Shown piece by piece: positions 8,712 through 16,932 of a stretch of 64,000 nucleotides of DNA. Origin of the DNA: Deltaproteobacteria bacterium (GTDB taxonomy: Bacteria > Desulfobacterota > Desulfarculia > Adiutricales > Adiutricaceae); NCBI GenBank assembly GCA_031276865.1, contig JAISMF010000023.1, positions 23,893 to 87,892 on the forward strand, written 5' to 3'. Under the pieces are notes generated by a model. That model saw only the letters and a program-made list of their open reading frames with translations. It did no database searches and was not told where the DNA came from. A program made the position numbers and the translations under genes. The stretch's first letter is position 1. Every line of letters starts with the position of its first letter.

Positions 8712-9500
8712 ATGATTGATTTCACCCAATACGAGGAGATCAGCCGGGAGTTTCTGGCCTGCTGGACGCTCGCCGCCGCCTACGTCCAGAGGCTGGGCGA
8801 GAAAAACCTGTCCTGGTTCAAGGCCAATCTCTACAGCCCCGTCCTGGAGCATTTCTCCTTCCGTCTGGGAAACCAGCTTTTCTTCGTGCGTTTGGAGGAC
8901 TCCGAGGGCCGTTTGAAGATTCCGGGAAATCTCGACGATCTTTTGGAGATATCCGGAGAATGCGGAGGGCATCCCCTCGTAATGCCCATGAAAAACAACG
9001 GCGGGATTTGGCTTCCCCTGCTTTCCGGCTGGGGGCTTTTAAACGCCGTGACGAGGGAGCCGGTGAATCCCCAAAAGCTTTCGACCTCGGAAAAGGTGGA
9101 GATGACCCCCTGGGAGCTCCACGATCTGGCGGTTCATTCCGTGATGGCCTCCCTCGGCGGGAAAAAGATCTTCAGCTACACCAACCACCCCGATATCAGC
9201 CCCTCCGTATGGTACCTTGGTCCCAGCGGGGTGGAATGGATCATCGTGCGCTTCCGGAGCCGCCTCCAAGGCCGCGGGTCCCTGCCCGCGAACTGGATAC
9301 AGGTTTGCGAAAGCTCCCTGGAACGGGGCTGCGGGAACGGCTATTTCGCCGAGGTGAGCTTCGCCGGAAGGGATCTCGCAACGGGAGAGCCTCTGGAAAA
9401 CGCCCCCCCGCGCCGTGGCGAGGACGTCTTCATAAGCTCTTTGTCCATGAGGCCTTTCGTTTACGCCGGGAGGGCCGGAGCCCTCGCCGGGGCCGTGTGA
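8712..9500 (+). CDS. Hypothetical protein, 262 aa
   Basis: The family is not recognised. The start ATG is preceded by GGGGAG with seven bases spacing, and codon use is G+C-rich like the neighbouring housekeeping genes, so it is probably a real, native gene. The protein appears soluble: no signal peptide or membrane span is visible. It mixes aromatic-rich beta segments (HFSFRLGNQLFFVRLED, GIWLPLLSGWGLL, GVEWIIVRFRSRL) with short helices and has three Cys in the last third (VCESSLERGCGNG), which could hold a metal or disulfide. It stands alone, convergent with the zinc-ribbon gene at 9666-9959 and divergent from the radical SAM gene. No function is proposed. Confidence 0.7.
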   Translation: MIDFTQYEEISREFLACWTLAAAYVQRLGEKNLSWFKANLYSPVLEHFSFRLGNQLFFVRLEDSEGRLKIPGNLDDLLEISGECGGHPLVMPMKNNGGIWLPLLSGWGLLNAVTREPVNPQKLSTSEKVEMTPWELHDLAVHSVMASLGGKKIFSYTNHPDISPSVWYLGPSGVEWIIVRFRSRLQGRGSLPANWIQVCESSLERGCGNGYFAEVSFAGRDLATGEPLENAPPRRGEDVFISSLSMRPFVYAGRAGALAGAV

Positions 9501-9665
9501 AGAGTTTGGTGAAAAAAGCGGGGGTTAAAAACGGAGGGGATTGGAAAACGCGGGACGAAAAGAAGGGGATTTGAAGAAGAAAAAAACTGATGCTGTTTCG
9601 AAGGCCGCGGAAAAAAAGCGATAAAAAACAATTTTTCGTAAGACAAGGCTCCCGACTTGGAGTTT

Positions 9666-9959
9666 TCAGGCGCAGAGCTTGATTAGAATTCCCAGGGCGG
9701 TTACGAGCGCGGAAACGAGGATGACGAATTTAAGGCAGCCGTCGGGGCTGTCCGCGTCCGGAAGATCCCTAGCCATGTTGAGCCGCCACAGGAGTCGATG
9801 GTCCTTGTCGTGGGAGCGCATGAGAGTCGTTTGATCGCGCTCTTCCAGGGCTTTTTTTATCGCCCGGCTCCTCGCGGCCAGAGGCCCGCCGCATCCGGAA
9901 CAGTAATCCCTCCAATCTTCGGTTTCCGCTCCGCAGTAGGGACACTTGATTGGGGGCAT
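9666..9959 (-). CDS. Small zinc-ribbon membrane protein
   Basis: This 97-residue protein begins with a zinc ribbon formed by CPYC (residues 6-9) and CSGC (20-23), continues with a charged linker, and ends with one hydrophobic segment (about residues 75-96, FVILVSALVTALGILIKLC) that should be a membrane anchor. Such proteins are common orphans in Gram-negative genomes; the ribbon would face the cytoplasm. A GCGGG sequence lies upstream of the ATG. It is convergent with the hypothetical gene ending at 9500. No partner is evident. Confidence 0.7.
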   Translation of the reverse strand: MPPIKCPYCGAETEDWRDYCSGCGGPLAARSRAIKKALEERDQTTLMRSHDKDHRLLWRLNMARDLPDADSPDGCLKFVILVSALVTALGILIKLCA

Positions 9960-10084
9960 TTTTTTCCCGCCTGAAAAGTCTGGTCAAGCCGCTTCCGAGG
10001 GCGATTCTCCCGCCTGGAAGCCGGAGCCTGGGGGCGGCGCCTCGGGCGCCTGGGCGGGGGAGAGTCCGGCCGCGCCCAGGCCTC

Positions 10085-10120
10085 CCCCCTTCCGGAGACC
10101 CGCGGGTCTCCGGAAGGGGG
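10085..10120. repeat. 36-bp perfect palindrome
   Basis: The two 18-base arms are exactly complementary with no spacer (centre CCCGCGGG, outer arms CCCCCTTCCGG). It lies between the 3' end of the IMP cyclohydrolase gene (leftward) and the start of the zinc-ribbon gene. No T-run follows on either strand, so it is not a standard intrinsic terminator. Confidence 0.9.
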
Positions 10121-10176
10121 CTCCCGAACCCAGCGGGGGTTATATCCGGGAAAGGCTCGGGCGGGTGTTGAAGCTC

Positions 10177-10773
10177 TCAGAGCCGCTCGGAAAGGTAGCG
10201 GCTGATGGCCTGGTCGTAGGTTGAGGTGCGCTGGAAGGCCTTCTGGGCCAGTTTCCGCCTGGAGGCCTGGGAGAGGTCGCCGTCCAGGTTTTTGAGCTCC
10301 TCGCGCACCCAGCCGTAGTCCGCCGGATCGGAAACCACCGCCACGTGCTCGTGGTTTTTCGCCGCCGCCCGCATGAGGCAGGGCCCGCCTATGTCGATGT
10401 TTTCTATGGCCTCCTCGAAGGGGGTGTCCGGCTTCCGGATGACGCTTTCGAAGGGGTAGAGGTTTATCGCCACCAGGTCTATTCCCTCCCAGCCCATGGT
10501 CTGCATCTCTTTGGCGTGGGCCGGCACGTCCCGGCGGTAAAGGATGCCGGCGTGGACCTTGGGGTGCAGGGTCTTCACCCGGCCGTCCAGGAGTTCGGGA
10601 GAGCGGGTGTAGTCCGCCACCTCAGTCACTTTGAGGCCGCTTTGCAGAAGGGCCCTGGCCGTGCCTCCGGTGGATATGATGTGAACCCCCAGATCGTTGG
10701 AGAGGAATTTCACGAAGTCCACGAGATTCGTTTTATCCGAGACGCTCACCAGGGCCTGTTTGATTTTCGCCAT
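10177..10773 (-). CDS. purH: Stand-alone IMP cyclohydrolase (PurH N-terminal domain)
   Basis: This 198-residue protein is the MGS-like IMP cyclohydrolase domain of PurH: ALVSVSDKTNLVDF at the start, the phosphate-binding STGGTA (about residues 35-40), LDGRVKTLHPKVHAGIL (about 62-78) and the INLYPF and IDIGGPCLMRAAAKN segments. It closes the last ring of purine synthesis by converting FAICAR to IMP. Normal PurH is about 510-530 residues and carries an AICAR transformylase domain; here the frame simply ends after the cyclohydrolase domain (YLSERL then stop), as in organisms where the transformylase is a separate protein. An AGGAG sequence precedes the ATG. A hairpin lies in the leader. It could be a truncated copy, but all catalytic-domain motifs are intact and the C-terminus is clean. 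Confidence 0.93.
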   Translation of the reverse strand: MAKIKQALVSVSDKTNLVDFVKFLSNDLGVHIISTGGTARALLQSGLKVTEVADYTRSPELLDGRVKTLHPKVHAGILYRRDVPAHAKEMQTMGWEGIDLVAINLYPFESVIRKPDTPFEEAIENIDIGGPCLMRAAAKNHEHVAVVSDPADYGWVREELKNLDGDLSQASRRKLAQKAFQRTSTYDQAISRYLSERL

Positions 10774-10796
10774 AAAGACTCCTAGAAAAATATAAG

Positions 10797-10821
10797 CCGA
10801 AGCCGCGGGTTCAGGCTTCGG
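10797..10821 (-). promoter_or_regulatory. Leader hairpin upstream of IMP cyclohydrolase
   Basis: An 8-bp perfect stem (CCGAAGCC/GGCTTCGG, 9-base loop) is followed on the minus strand by CTTATATTTTTC and then the ribosome-binding site of the purH-type gene. It could act as a leader attenuator or stability element. No purine riboswitch core was recognised. Confidence 0.35.
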
Positions 10822-11184
10822 TGCTCCCAGACGGGGGTTTTCGGCCCACCGATGAAGAAAACCCGGATTTTAACAATTTTTCGGGCATTTTACCAATTTT
10901 GAGGCGTCCTGGCGTCCGGCCGTCCTGCGCTCGGCGCCCGGGGATGTTTTTAATAGTTAACTGGGGTGTAATAATGCTGGAAATTTACGAATATCATGAT
11001 TAAAAGTAATATTTAAATTATATATAGTTAATAAAAAAATTTATAAATAATTATAATTGTTTTATAAAATAATTTTTTATAAATAGGTACTGATTGTCGA
11101 TAATAATATAAAAAGACAATTATTTTAGGATATTTTACGAAATTTTTCATGTCAACAAGGGACAATTACTATACCCAGGGTACG

Positions 11185-11715
11185 AAGGGCTGGACCCAGA
11201 CCGGAACTGTCTTGTATCTTGGAGCTGATGTCATCTACCGCCTGGAGCCTCAGCCACGGGCGGCGGAGGCGGAGGCGGGAGGGGCCGGCCCTCGGGGCCC
11301 GGGAGGCCCCCCGGAAGAAGCCACCCGAAAATAAAATCTCCACGCCGCCCGTACGTGTTCCGAACGGGAGGCGGCGGTTGCGTCAGTTTCCCTGAAAACC
11401 TGACCTTTCCCCGCTGGAAAGGCGGTGAGGGTCCGCCCTGTCTAGGACGGAGCCCAGGGACGGTTTTCATGCCCCATTCGATCTATATTATAGTGGCGTG
11501 AAACACTTTTTATCGGGTGTCATCTGAAAATCTGTTAAAAGGTTGTGGAATTAGATCCGAGACAATATACTCCTCCTCCCATCGCCTTCACCTATTCAAA
11601 TACCAGTAATAATGCAACAATTTGAGTACATTAAAAAATGACGCGATGGATGCTACTCTTTTTTTTAAGCCCTGAAAATGCGATAGTCCGAAGAGCCAAT
11701 TTTTATATTGAGACT
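11185..11715 (+). mobile_element. Internally deleted remnant of the ISL3-like element
   Basis: Two blocks resemble the ends of the larger degraded element at 34605-35985. About 75 bases from 11190 (CCCAGACCGGA...TCTTGTATC...GGAGCTG) match the left end there, and 11480-11715 (GGGTGTCATCTGAAAA, CCAGTAATAATGCAACAATT, GTCCGAAGAGCC) match its right end. The transposase body is absent. It sits in an A+T-rich tract. The 61-codon frame through the left block is not treated as a gene. Confidence 0.65.
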
Positions 11716-11786
11716 GACAATTTATTTCTTTAAAATCCTCAACGTATCAGCTATGTACATAAAATTATGTTATAATATTTTGGTAT

Positions 11787-11874
11787 TTACTCCGGCGGTT
11801 AAATATAAGAAAAAAACCATGTATCGGAGGGAAATACTTCATTTTAGCGTTCTAACATTTAGCCGCCGGGGTAA
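11787..11874. repeat. 88-bp element with 18-bp inverted ends
   Basis: TTACTCCGGCGGTTAAAT at 11787-11804 is mirrored by ATTTAGCCGCCGGGGTAA at 11857-11874 (16 of 18 pair). A related pair with the same CCGGCGG core bounds 34178-34271. The G+C-rich ends stand out in an A+T-rich background. It may be a REP-like or miniature mobile element. Confidence 0.6.
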
Positions 11875-11929
11875 TATAAAAACTAATGCCCATGATAAAA
11901 ATTAGCAATTTGTAACATAAGGCGTAAAA

Positions 11930-12348
11930 ATGAAATTTCATTCAATTACCATGGAGAATTATCGTTATTTTGATAAAATAGCGATCGAATTTGATCCAGT
12001 TCTGACAGTTTTAGTCGGTGAAAATGGAAGAGGTAAATCTTCTATTTTTAAGTGGCAATCAATTATTCATCAAATCGTTATATTGATTCGGATGCTAAAT
12101 CTCTTCCCAACAAATTATATTTGCCAGGTTCGCGCTATACGAATAAAAATAGAAAGATAGATTAAAATATTGACTATCTAGAGAATATGTCATGGTTTTA
12201 TGCGATTAATAACCGAGAACCGGTAGATGTACGTGATTCTGGTAATATCAATTTTCGGTTGCAAGATAGGATGTTGCAAGGGTGTTATTCCACAGTAAAA
12301 ATTATCAATATGGAATTAAACCTTTATGGAAGGCCCGAGCGATTTTAG
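11930..12348 (+). pseudogene. Broken SMC/RecF-type AAA ATPase, N-terminal remnant
   Basis: The first 40 residues are a clear ABC/SMC-type ATPase start: a MENYRYFDKIAIEF strand and a P-loop VGENGRGKSS (about residues 29-38), as in RecF, OLD-family and AAA_23 proteins. After residue about 45 the sequence continues in another frame (SSNRYIDSDAKSLPNKLYLPG), which ends at a TAA near 12159; the same frame then resumes with NIDYLENMSWFYAINNREP until a stop near 12348. No Walker B is present. The gene is therefore truncated, frameshifted and interrupted by a stop. Full-length relatives are often phage-defence or DNA-repair ATPases, but nothing here can be functional. Its low G+C matches the surrounding mobile-element debris. 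Confidence 0.75.
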
Positions 12349-12518
12349 CCAACGAGCGAATGAAAGTTTTCCAGTATTTTCGAGGGATGGCTCCCTCGAA
12401 AATACCATCCAAAAAAATGTCATATAAAAATCAGCGGATCTTATAAATGTTAGGGAAAATTTCTAAAAAGGCTAGATATTCGAAAAAGTCTCCGAAATAA
12501 TGAAAGATCCTGGATGAT

Positions 12519-14330
12519 TTATAAAAGCTTAAGCTTGGCCGCTGAAAACACATCTTTTAAATTTTGGTTGATCAAAGACGAGGCCAGAATATTGCTGCAG
12601 ATGGATACCACCGCGATATCTTCATCCGAGAATATCTTCTCCTCCTGCTTAAGGATGGAGATGAAGCCCCAGAAATCGCCCCGAGCGAGGATGGGCGTGA
12701 GAAGGATGGCGTTCACGTTGCGGCCGAGGAATTTTTCCCTCTCCACCTTGTTCATGTTGGTTTTAAGGTGCATGATGCTGTTCCCCTCCATCAGGGTGTC
12801 CAGCCAGCCAGGCGGATCGTCTAAGGTCACTGTTACCAGGTTCTTGTTTATCTGCTTGCTGGGGTAAGTTATCATGCGCTGGCAGACGGGCCTCTCCTCC
12901 GAATCGTAGACGTTTTTCCAAAGCGAGGCCGAAAAACCGTCCATGGAGTAGGTCAAGGCCATGAGGGCGTGTTCCGCGTTGCTGTCGAAGTCGGCGCCGG
13001 GGGAAAGGAGGAGGTATTCTGAGACGTTCTGGATGAGGTCCAGGTAGGTGAAGCTTTTGCTCTTTTCGTATTCGCTACGGCTTCTTATAAAGGTCACGCA
13101 GTTTTCCGGAAGGTTGATTTTTTGGGCCATGCTCACGGCCATGCCCAGGCAGGTCTTGTTTCCGCAGTAGCCGCAGTCCACGCGCCTGGCCGGTCCAGGA
13201 TCCTTTCCCAGGAGGAGAAAGGAGTTCTCGATCTCTTCGGCGGAGACGCCGGGTTCGGAAAGCGCGGGGCTTTCGTAATCGTCCTTGAAAAGCTCCGCGT
13301 TCAAATTCTCTTCGAAGAGTCTGAAATTACGGTCGATGTGACTTATTATATCCGCCTCTCCGAAACTCCTGCGGGCGTTCTCTAAAAGCGTCCTGGCCTT
13401 GAAGAAATTGGTTTCCGGACAAGAGCCCACGCCCAGGGAACAGCCGTGGCGGCAGTAGCGCAGATCGAAGACGGCGCCCAGATGCTCCACTCCGGTATCG
13501 GCGTAACGGTCGATTAATTTCATGACCTCGCTCCCCTGGGCGGTGTCTACCCTTATCAAAGTGTCCAGGCGGGTTTGTATCATCTTTTTCAAATCCGGCC
13601 TCAGGTGGAGGAATGGTGTTTCCGGGGGTTCATCCGGATCAGCCGAGGCGCATTCCTGGTCGAGATCTATCCCGTTCGCCTTTATGTGCTCGTGAAGCCT
13701 TTTAAAGGTGACGGAGTAGTCGGGGCCTTTCCCCGGCGCGGCGTTGGCGATGGCCGCGACGCAGGGGCTGAGAACGCCTATGGAGTCCGTCACGTTCAGA
13801 TGCTCCTTAAGATAGATGGTCTGCGCCAGAAGGGGGCTCACGATGGGGGAGAGCCGGGGGATGAGTTCGGGTCTGCGTTGGCGGCAGTAGGATATAACCA
13901 CCGGGCAGTAGGATGTTATGAGGGAGAATGGACGGTAGCGCTCGAGATATTTGAGATGCGCCCAAGCGAAGAGCTCCACGCCCAGGGCGCCGTTGTAGAT
14001 GTTTTTAATTCCGACGTTCTTAAGCCACCTGAAGATCTTCAAATAATCCGGAAAGTTGGTGACTATGTCGCTTTGGACGATCAAGGAGATGTTTTTTCCC
14101 TTCTGAAGATCGGAAAGCATCCGCTTGAGGCCGTCCTGGAAGTTTCTGGCTCCGTGGTGGCACGCGGTCACGCAGGAGCCGCAACTGAGGCACTTCCGGC
14201 GGTTGATGGACACCACGACGCGTCCGGTGCGGTCGCGGGAGACCACGTTCGCTCCGGGGGACGGGCAGACGTACATGCACTTGTTGCATCCGGCGCAGAG
14301 CAGGTGATCGGAGTAGACGGAGGTGCTCAC
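12519..14330 (-). CDS. [FeFe]-hydrogenase-like sensory protein with GAF domain
   Basis: Domain order: two [4Fe-4S] ferredoxin clusters (C12/15/18/22 and C47/50/53/57), an H-cluster-type hydrogenase domain (about 75-310), a further CGYCGNKTC iron-sulfur domain (C386, C389, C394 and C411), and a GAF-like domain (about 420-600). H-cluster motifs survive in altered form: TSYCP (139-143) keeps the cluster cysteine but has Tyr where catalytic enzymes have the proton-relay Cys; SPCVAA (188-193) lacks the usual Lys; YCRHGC (292-297) keeps both cysteines. This pattern fits sensory (group C/D) hydrogenase-like proteins rather than turnover enzymes. The GTG start follows GGGGGACGAAA. The gene lies 97 bases downstream of the hybrid kinase gene on the same strand, which suggests a shared operon. 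It probably senses H2 or redox state; whether it binds a diiron site is unknown. Confidence 0.85.
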   Translation of the reverse strand: MSTSVYSDHLLCAGCNKCMYVCPSPGANVVSRDRTGRVVVSINRRKCLSCGSCVTACHHGARNFQDGLKRMLSDLQKGKNISLIVQSDIVTNFPDYLKIFRWLKNVGIKNIYNGALGVELFAWAHLKYLERYRPFSLITSYCPVVISYCRQRRPELIPRLSPIVSPLLAQTIYLKEHLNVTDSIGVLSPCVAAIANAAPGKGPDYSVTFKRLHEHIKANGIDLDQECASADPDEPPETPFLHLRPDLKKMIQTRLDTLIRVDTAQGSEVMKLIDRYADTGVEHLGAVFDLRYCRHGCSLGVGSCPETNFFKARTLLENARRSFGEADIISHIDRNFRLFEENLNAELFKDDYESPALSEPGVSAEEIENSFLLLGKDPGPARRVDCGYCGNKTCLGMAVSMAQKINLPENCVTFIRSRSEYEKSKSFTYLDLIQNVSEYLLLSPGADFDSNAEHALMALTYSMDGFSASLWKNVYDSEERPVCQRMITYPSKQINKNLVTVTLDDPPGWLDTLMEGNSIMHLKTNMNKVEREKFLGRNVNAILLTPILARGDFWGFISILKQEEKIFSDEDIAVVSICSNILASSLINQNLKDVFSAAKLKLL

Positions 14331-14427
14331 TTTCGTCCCCCTTCGATGTCGGGAGGGAAGTCCTCCAGCCGGAAAAAACCGCGGCCGATCATGGGGGGGG
14401 CGGAAGCCGTAAAAGACGCTCCGGCGC

Positions 14428-16932
14428 TCACGTTCCCTCCCGCTGGTTCGCCCGATCGAGATATTTCAGGAGGCGCTCCCTTATCTTCTCGTACTCCAGG
14501 TTTTCCGTCTGCTCTTTAAGAAAGTCCACTAAATCTCCGTCTTTGAGGTAGCTGTACTTCTCCAGCTGCCTGATGTCTTTTTTGATGAGGCTGGTTCTGA
14601 AAAACTGGGAATTTTCCAAGATGTTTTTCAAAAGCTTGGGATCGGGTTCCGGTCTAACCTCTTTTGTCAGGGAGCCGTTCATGCTGTCTCGTTCCGATAA
14701 AAGGGAGTGGATGTCGGCTATAAGGGCCGAGGCTGACACGACGAAGGCCGGGTGCGTCCTCTGTATGAATTCCCGATCCCCGCGTTTCGCGGCCGCTTCC
14801 AGTTCGGAGGCGATCTCCCCCACTTTGTAGGCGCAGATGCCGTAGCTGGATCCTTTGATGCCGTGGATCTTGATGGCGTAGTCCTGCAGGGACGCGCCGT
14901 TATTTAAATCAAGATCCTCCAGAATCTTTCCCGTGTGCCTGGCCCATGATTCTAAAAGCGGGAGGTAGACGTGCTCCTGGTTGTCGCAGCGGGTGAGCCC
15001 TTCCAGGATGTTGAGGCCCGGCACGTGCCTGGTCTCCAGTAGTCCCGGCGTCCGGCGGTTCTTTTGCCCGCCCTTCCTCTGCTGTAGTATCTTCTGGTGC
15101 TCGAATTCGCCGCGTCTCAGGGTCTCCGGTTCCTGGCGATCCCTTATCCACTCGTTTAAAATGGAGTCGAACTGCCTTACGTCTATGGGTTTGGAGATGA
15201 AGCCCTGGAAACCGTTCGCGATGAAGAGGTTTTCTATCCCCACCACGGCGTTGGCCGTGAGGGCTATGATCGGAACCGTCCTCGCGTAATCGGAGTCTAT
15301 CTCGTTTCTGATGATTCTAACAGCCTCGATTCCGTCCATCCTGGGCATCATTTGATCCATGAAGACTAGATCGTACTTGGTGTCACCGTTTCTTATGAGT
15401 CCTATGGCCTCCTCGCCGCTGGTGGCGCAGTGGGCGGTTATGCCGTAGGGAACCAGAAGCGACTTGGCCACGTCCAAATTGGGAAGCACGTCGTCCACCA
15501 GAAGCACCTTGGCGTAGGGCATGTAGCTGCGGGCTATGTTTCCGGAGGCGTTGTTTCTTTGGTATTTGAACTCGAAGTTTCTAAGGTTGTCGGCTATGTC
15601 GCGGCCGATGGGGGAGGGATCGGTTATCTCCTGGAGGACCGTCATGGTGAAGGTGGATCCACGGCCGTACTCGCTGCGTGCGGAGATGGTGCCGTTCATC
15701 ATCTCCACCAGGGTTTTGGTGATGGAGAGACCGAGCCCCGTTCCCTCGATGAAGCGGTTGGTGGAGCGATCCAGCTGGACGTAGTTGTTGAAGATCTTGT
15801 CTAGATCCTTCTCCCTTATGCCACGGCCCGTGTCGCTCACGATGAAGGTGAGGTAGCAGGTGCCGTCGGTGGTGTTCACCGTGGCCGATATTTTAAGCTT
15901 TATGGTGCCGCGGTCGGTGTATTTGAAGGCGTTGGAGAGGACGTTGGTGATTATCTGCTTGATGCGCACCTCGTCACCCTTAAGCGATCTGGGTATGTCG
16001 GGCGCGATGTCCAGCTCCAGGAGGATGGGTTTGGAGCCGATCCTCGAGATGTTTAAGTTTATCGTGTCGGATATGAGGCTGGGGAAATCGTATTCCACCG
16101 GCACCAGCTGGAATTTTCCGCTTTCCACCTTGGAGATGTCCAGGATGTCGTTTATGATGGAAAGCAGAGTGGCTCCGGCGGAGTAGATCTTCTCCAAATT
16201 CGAGACGGTGGAGTAGGGGAGGTCGCTTTGCAGCTCCACCTCGCTTAAACCCATGATGGTGTTCAGGGGGGTTCTTATCTCGTGGCTCATGTTGGCCAGG
16301 AAGACGCTTTTGGCCCTGTTGGCCTCCTCGGCCTGGCGGGCCTGGAGCACGTCCGTTTGATCGTGGAAGAGCAGGAGGGTGCCGGAGATGTTGATGTTGG
16401 GATCCATCAGGGGGGTTATGTTCAAAGCGTAGGTGTGGGCCGGAGCGTTGGGTTTGAAGGGGATGTTCACCGTGTAGTGGCTGGTGAGCTGGTTCTGCAC
16501 CGCCTGCATGTAGATCTGCTCCAGCCTGGATATGTCGGGCTCCCCTATGTAGCGCTGAAAGATCTCCCTTATGGTCCTCCCGCTCACGAGACCGGAGTGG
16601 GAGATGTTTCCCAGGGTGAGGAAGTGGTCCGTGCAGTAGAGCAGCCTGTTGGAGCCGTCGAAAATCAAAATGATTATCTGGCTGTTCTGCAAGAGGAGGT
16701 TGAAGAAGAGCTCCTGGCTCGTGCGCTCCTGGGCTATCACCGAGTTGAGGTTTAGTTTGCCGGAGGCCGCCTGCTTGGTCCGCTGCATGAGCTCCTGGAG
16801 GAAGGTGTACTGGCGGAGGATTATCTTGTTCTCCCTCCGCTGACGGCGCAGTTCGAGCTCCAGCGCCCGGTATTCCTCGGGGCCGCGGTTCGGAGCGGGT
16901 CCTTGGGGGGTTGTCCGATCTTTCAGCGGCAA
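14428..16932 (-). CDS. Hybrid sensor histidine kinase (PAS-HisKA-HATPase-REC-Hpt)
   Basis: An N-terminal coiled coil (about residues 19-55) leads to a PAS-like domain (about 75-200). The HisKA phospho-acceptor is H217 in MSHEIRTPL, followed by HATPase motifs N (NVLSNAFKYTD, 330-340), G1 (DTGRGI, 367-372) and G2 (EGTGLGLSI, 396-404). A receiver domain follows with the acidic DD pair near 480, acceptor D526 (FMDQMMPRMDG) and K581. A C-terminal Hpt domain has H690 (KIHGIKGSS). No membrane segments are seen, so it is cytosolic. The TTG start has GAGG eight bases upstream. The hydrogenase-like sensor gene follows, so this kinase is its likely output partner. The Hpt domain could pass phosphate to the HD-GYP receiver encoded at 21588-22616. 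Confidence 0.92.
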   Translation of the reverse strand: MPLKDRTTPQGPAPNRGPEEYRALELELRRQRRENKIILRQYTFLQELMQRTKQAASGKLNLNSVIAQERTSQELFFNLLLQNSQIIILIFDGSNRLLYCTDHFLTLGNISHSGLVSGRTIREIFQRYIGEPDISRLEQIYMQAVQNQLTSHYTVNIPFKPNAPAHTYALNITPLMDPNINISGTLLLFHDQTDVLQARQAEEANRAKSVFLANMSHEIRTPLNTIMGLSEVELQSDLPYSTVSNLEKIYSAGATLLSIINDILDISKVESGKFQLVPVEYDFPSLISDTINLNISRIGSKPILLELDIAPDIPRSLKGDEVRIKQIITNVLSNAFKYTDRGTIKLKISATVNTTDGTCYLTFIVSDTGRGIREKDLDKIFNNYVQLDRSTNRFIEGTGLGLSITKTLVEMMNGTISARSEYGRGSTFTMTVLQEITDPSPIGRDIADNLRNFEFKYQRNNASGNIARSYMPYAKVLLVDDVLPNLDVAKSLLVPYGITAHCATSGEEAIGLIRNGDTKYDLVFMDQMMPRMDGIEAVRIIRNEIDSDYARTVPIIALTANAVVGIENLFIANGFQGFISKPIDVRQFDSILNEWIRDRQEPETLRRGEFEHQKILQQRKGGQKNRRTPGLLETRHVPGLNILEGLTRCDNQEHVYLPLLESWARHTGKILEDLDLNNGASLQDYAIKIHGIKGSSYGICAYKVGEIASELEAAAKRGDREFIQRTHPAFVVSASALIADIHSLLSERDSMNGSLTKEVRPEPDPKLLKNILENSQFFRTSLIKKDIRQLEKYSYLKDGDLVDFLKEQTENLEYEKIRERLLKYLDRANQREGT

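Noticed and set aside
11149..11334. 61-codon frame with similarity to a frame at 34619-34849
   Set aside because: The shared part is the end of the ISL3-like element. The rest is low-complexity and no start signal is present.
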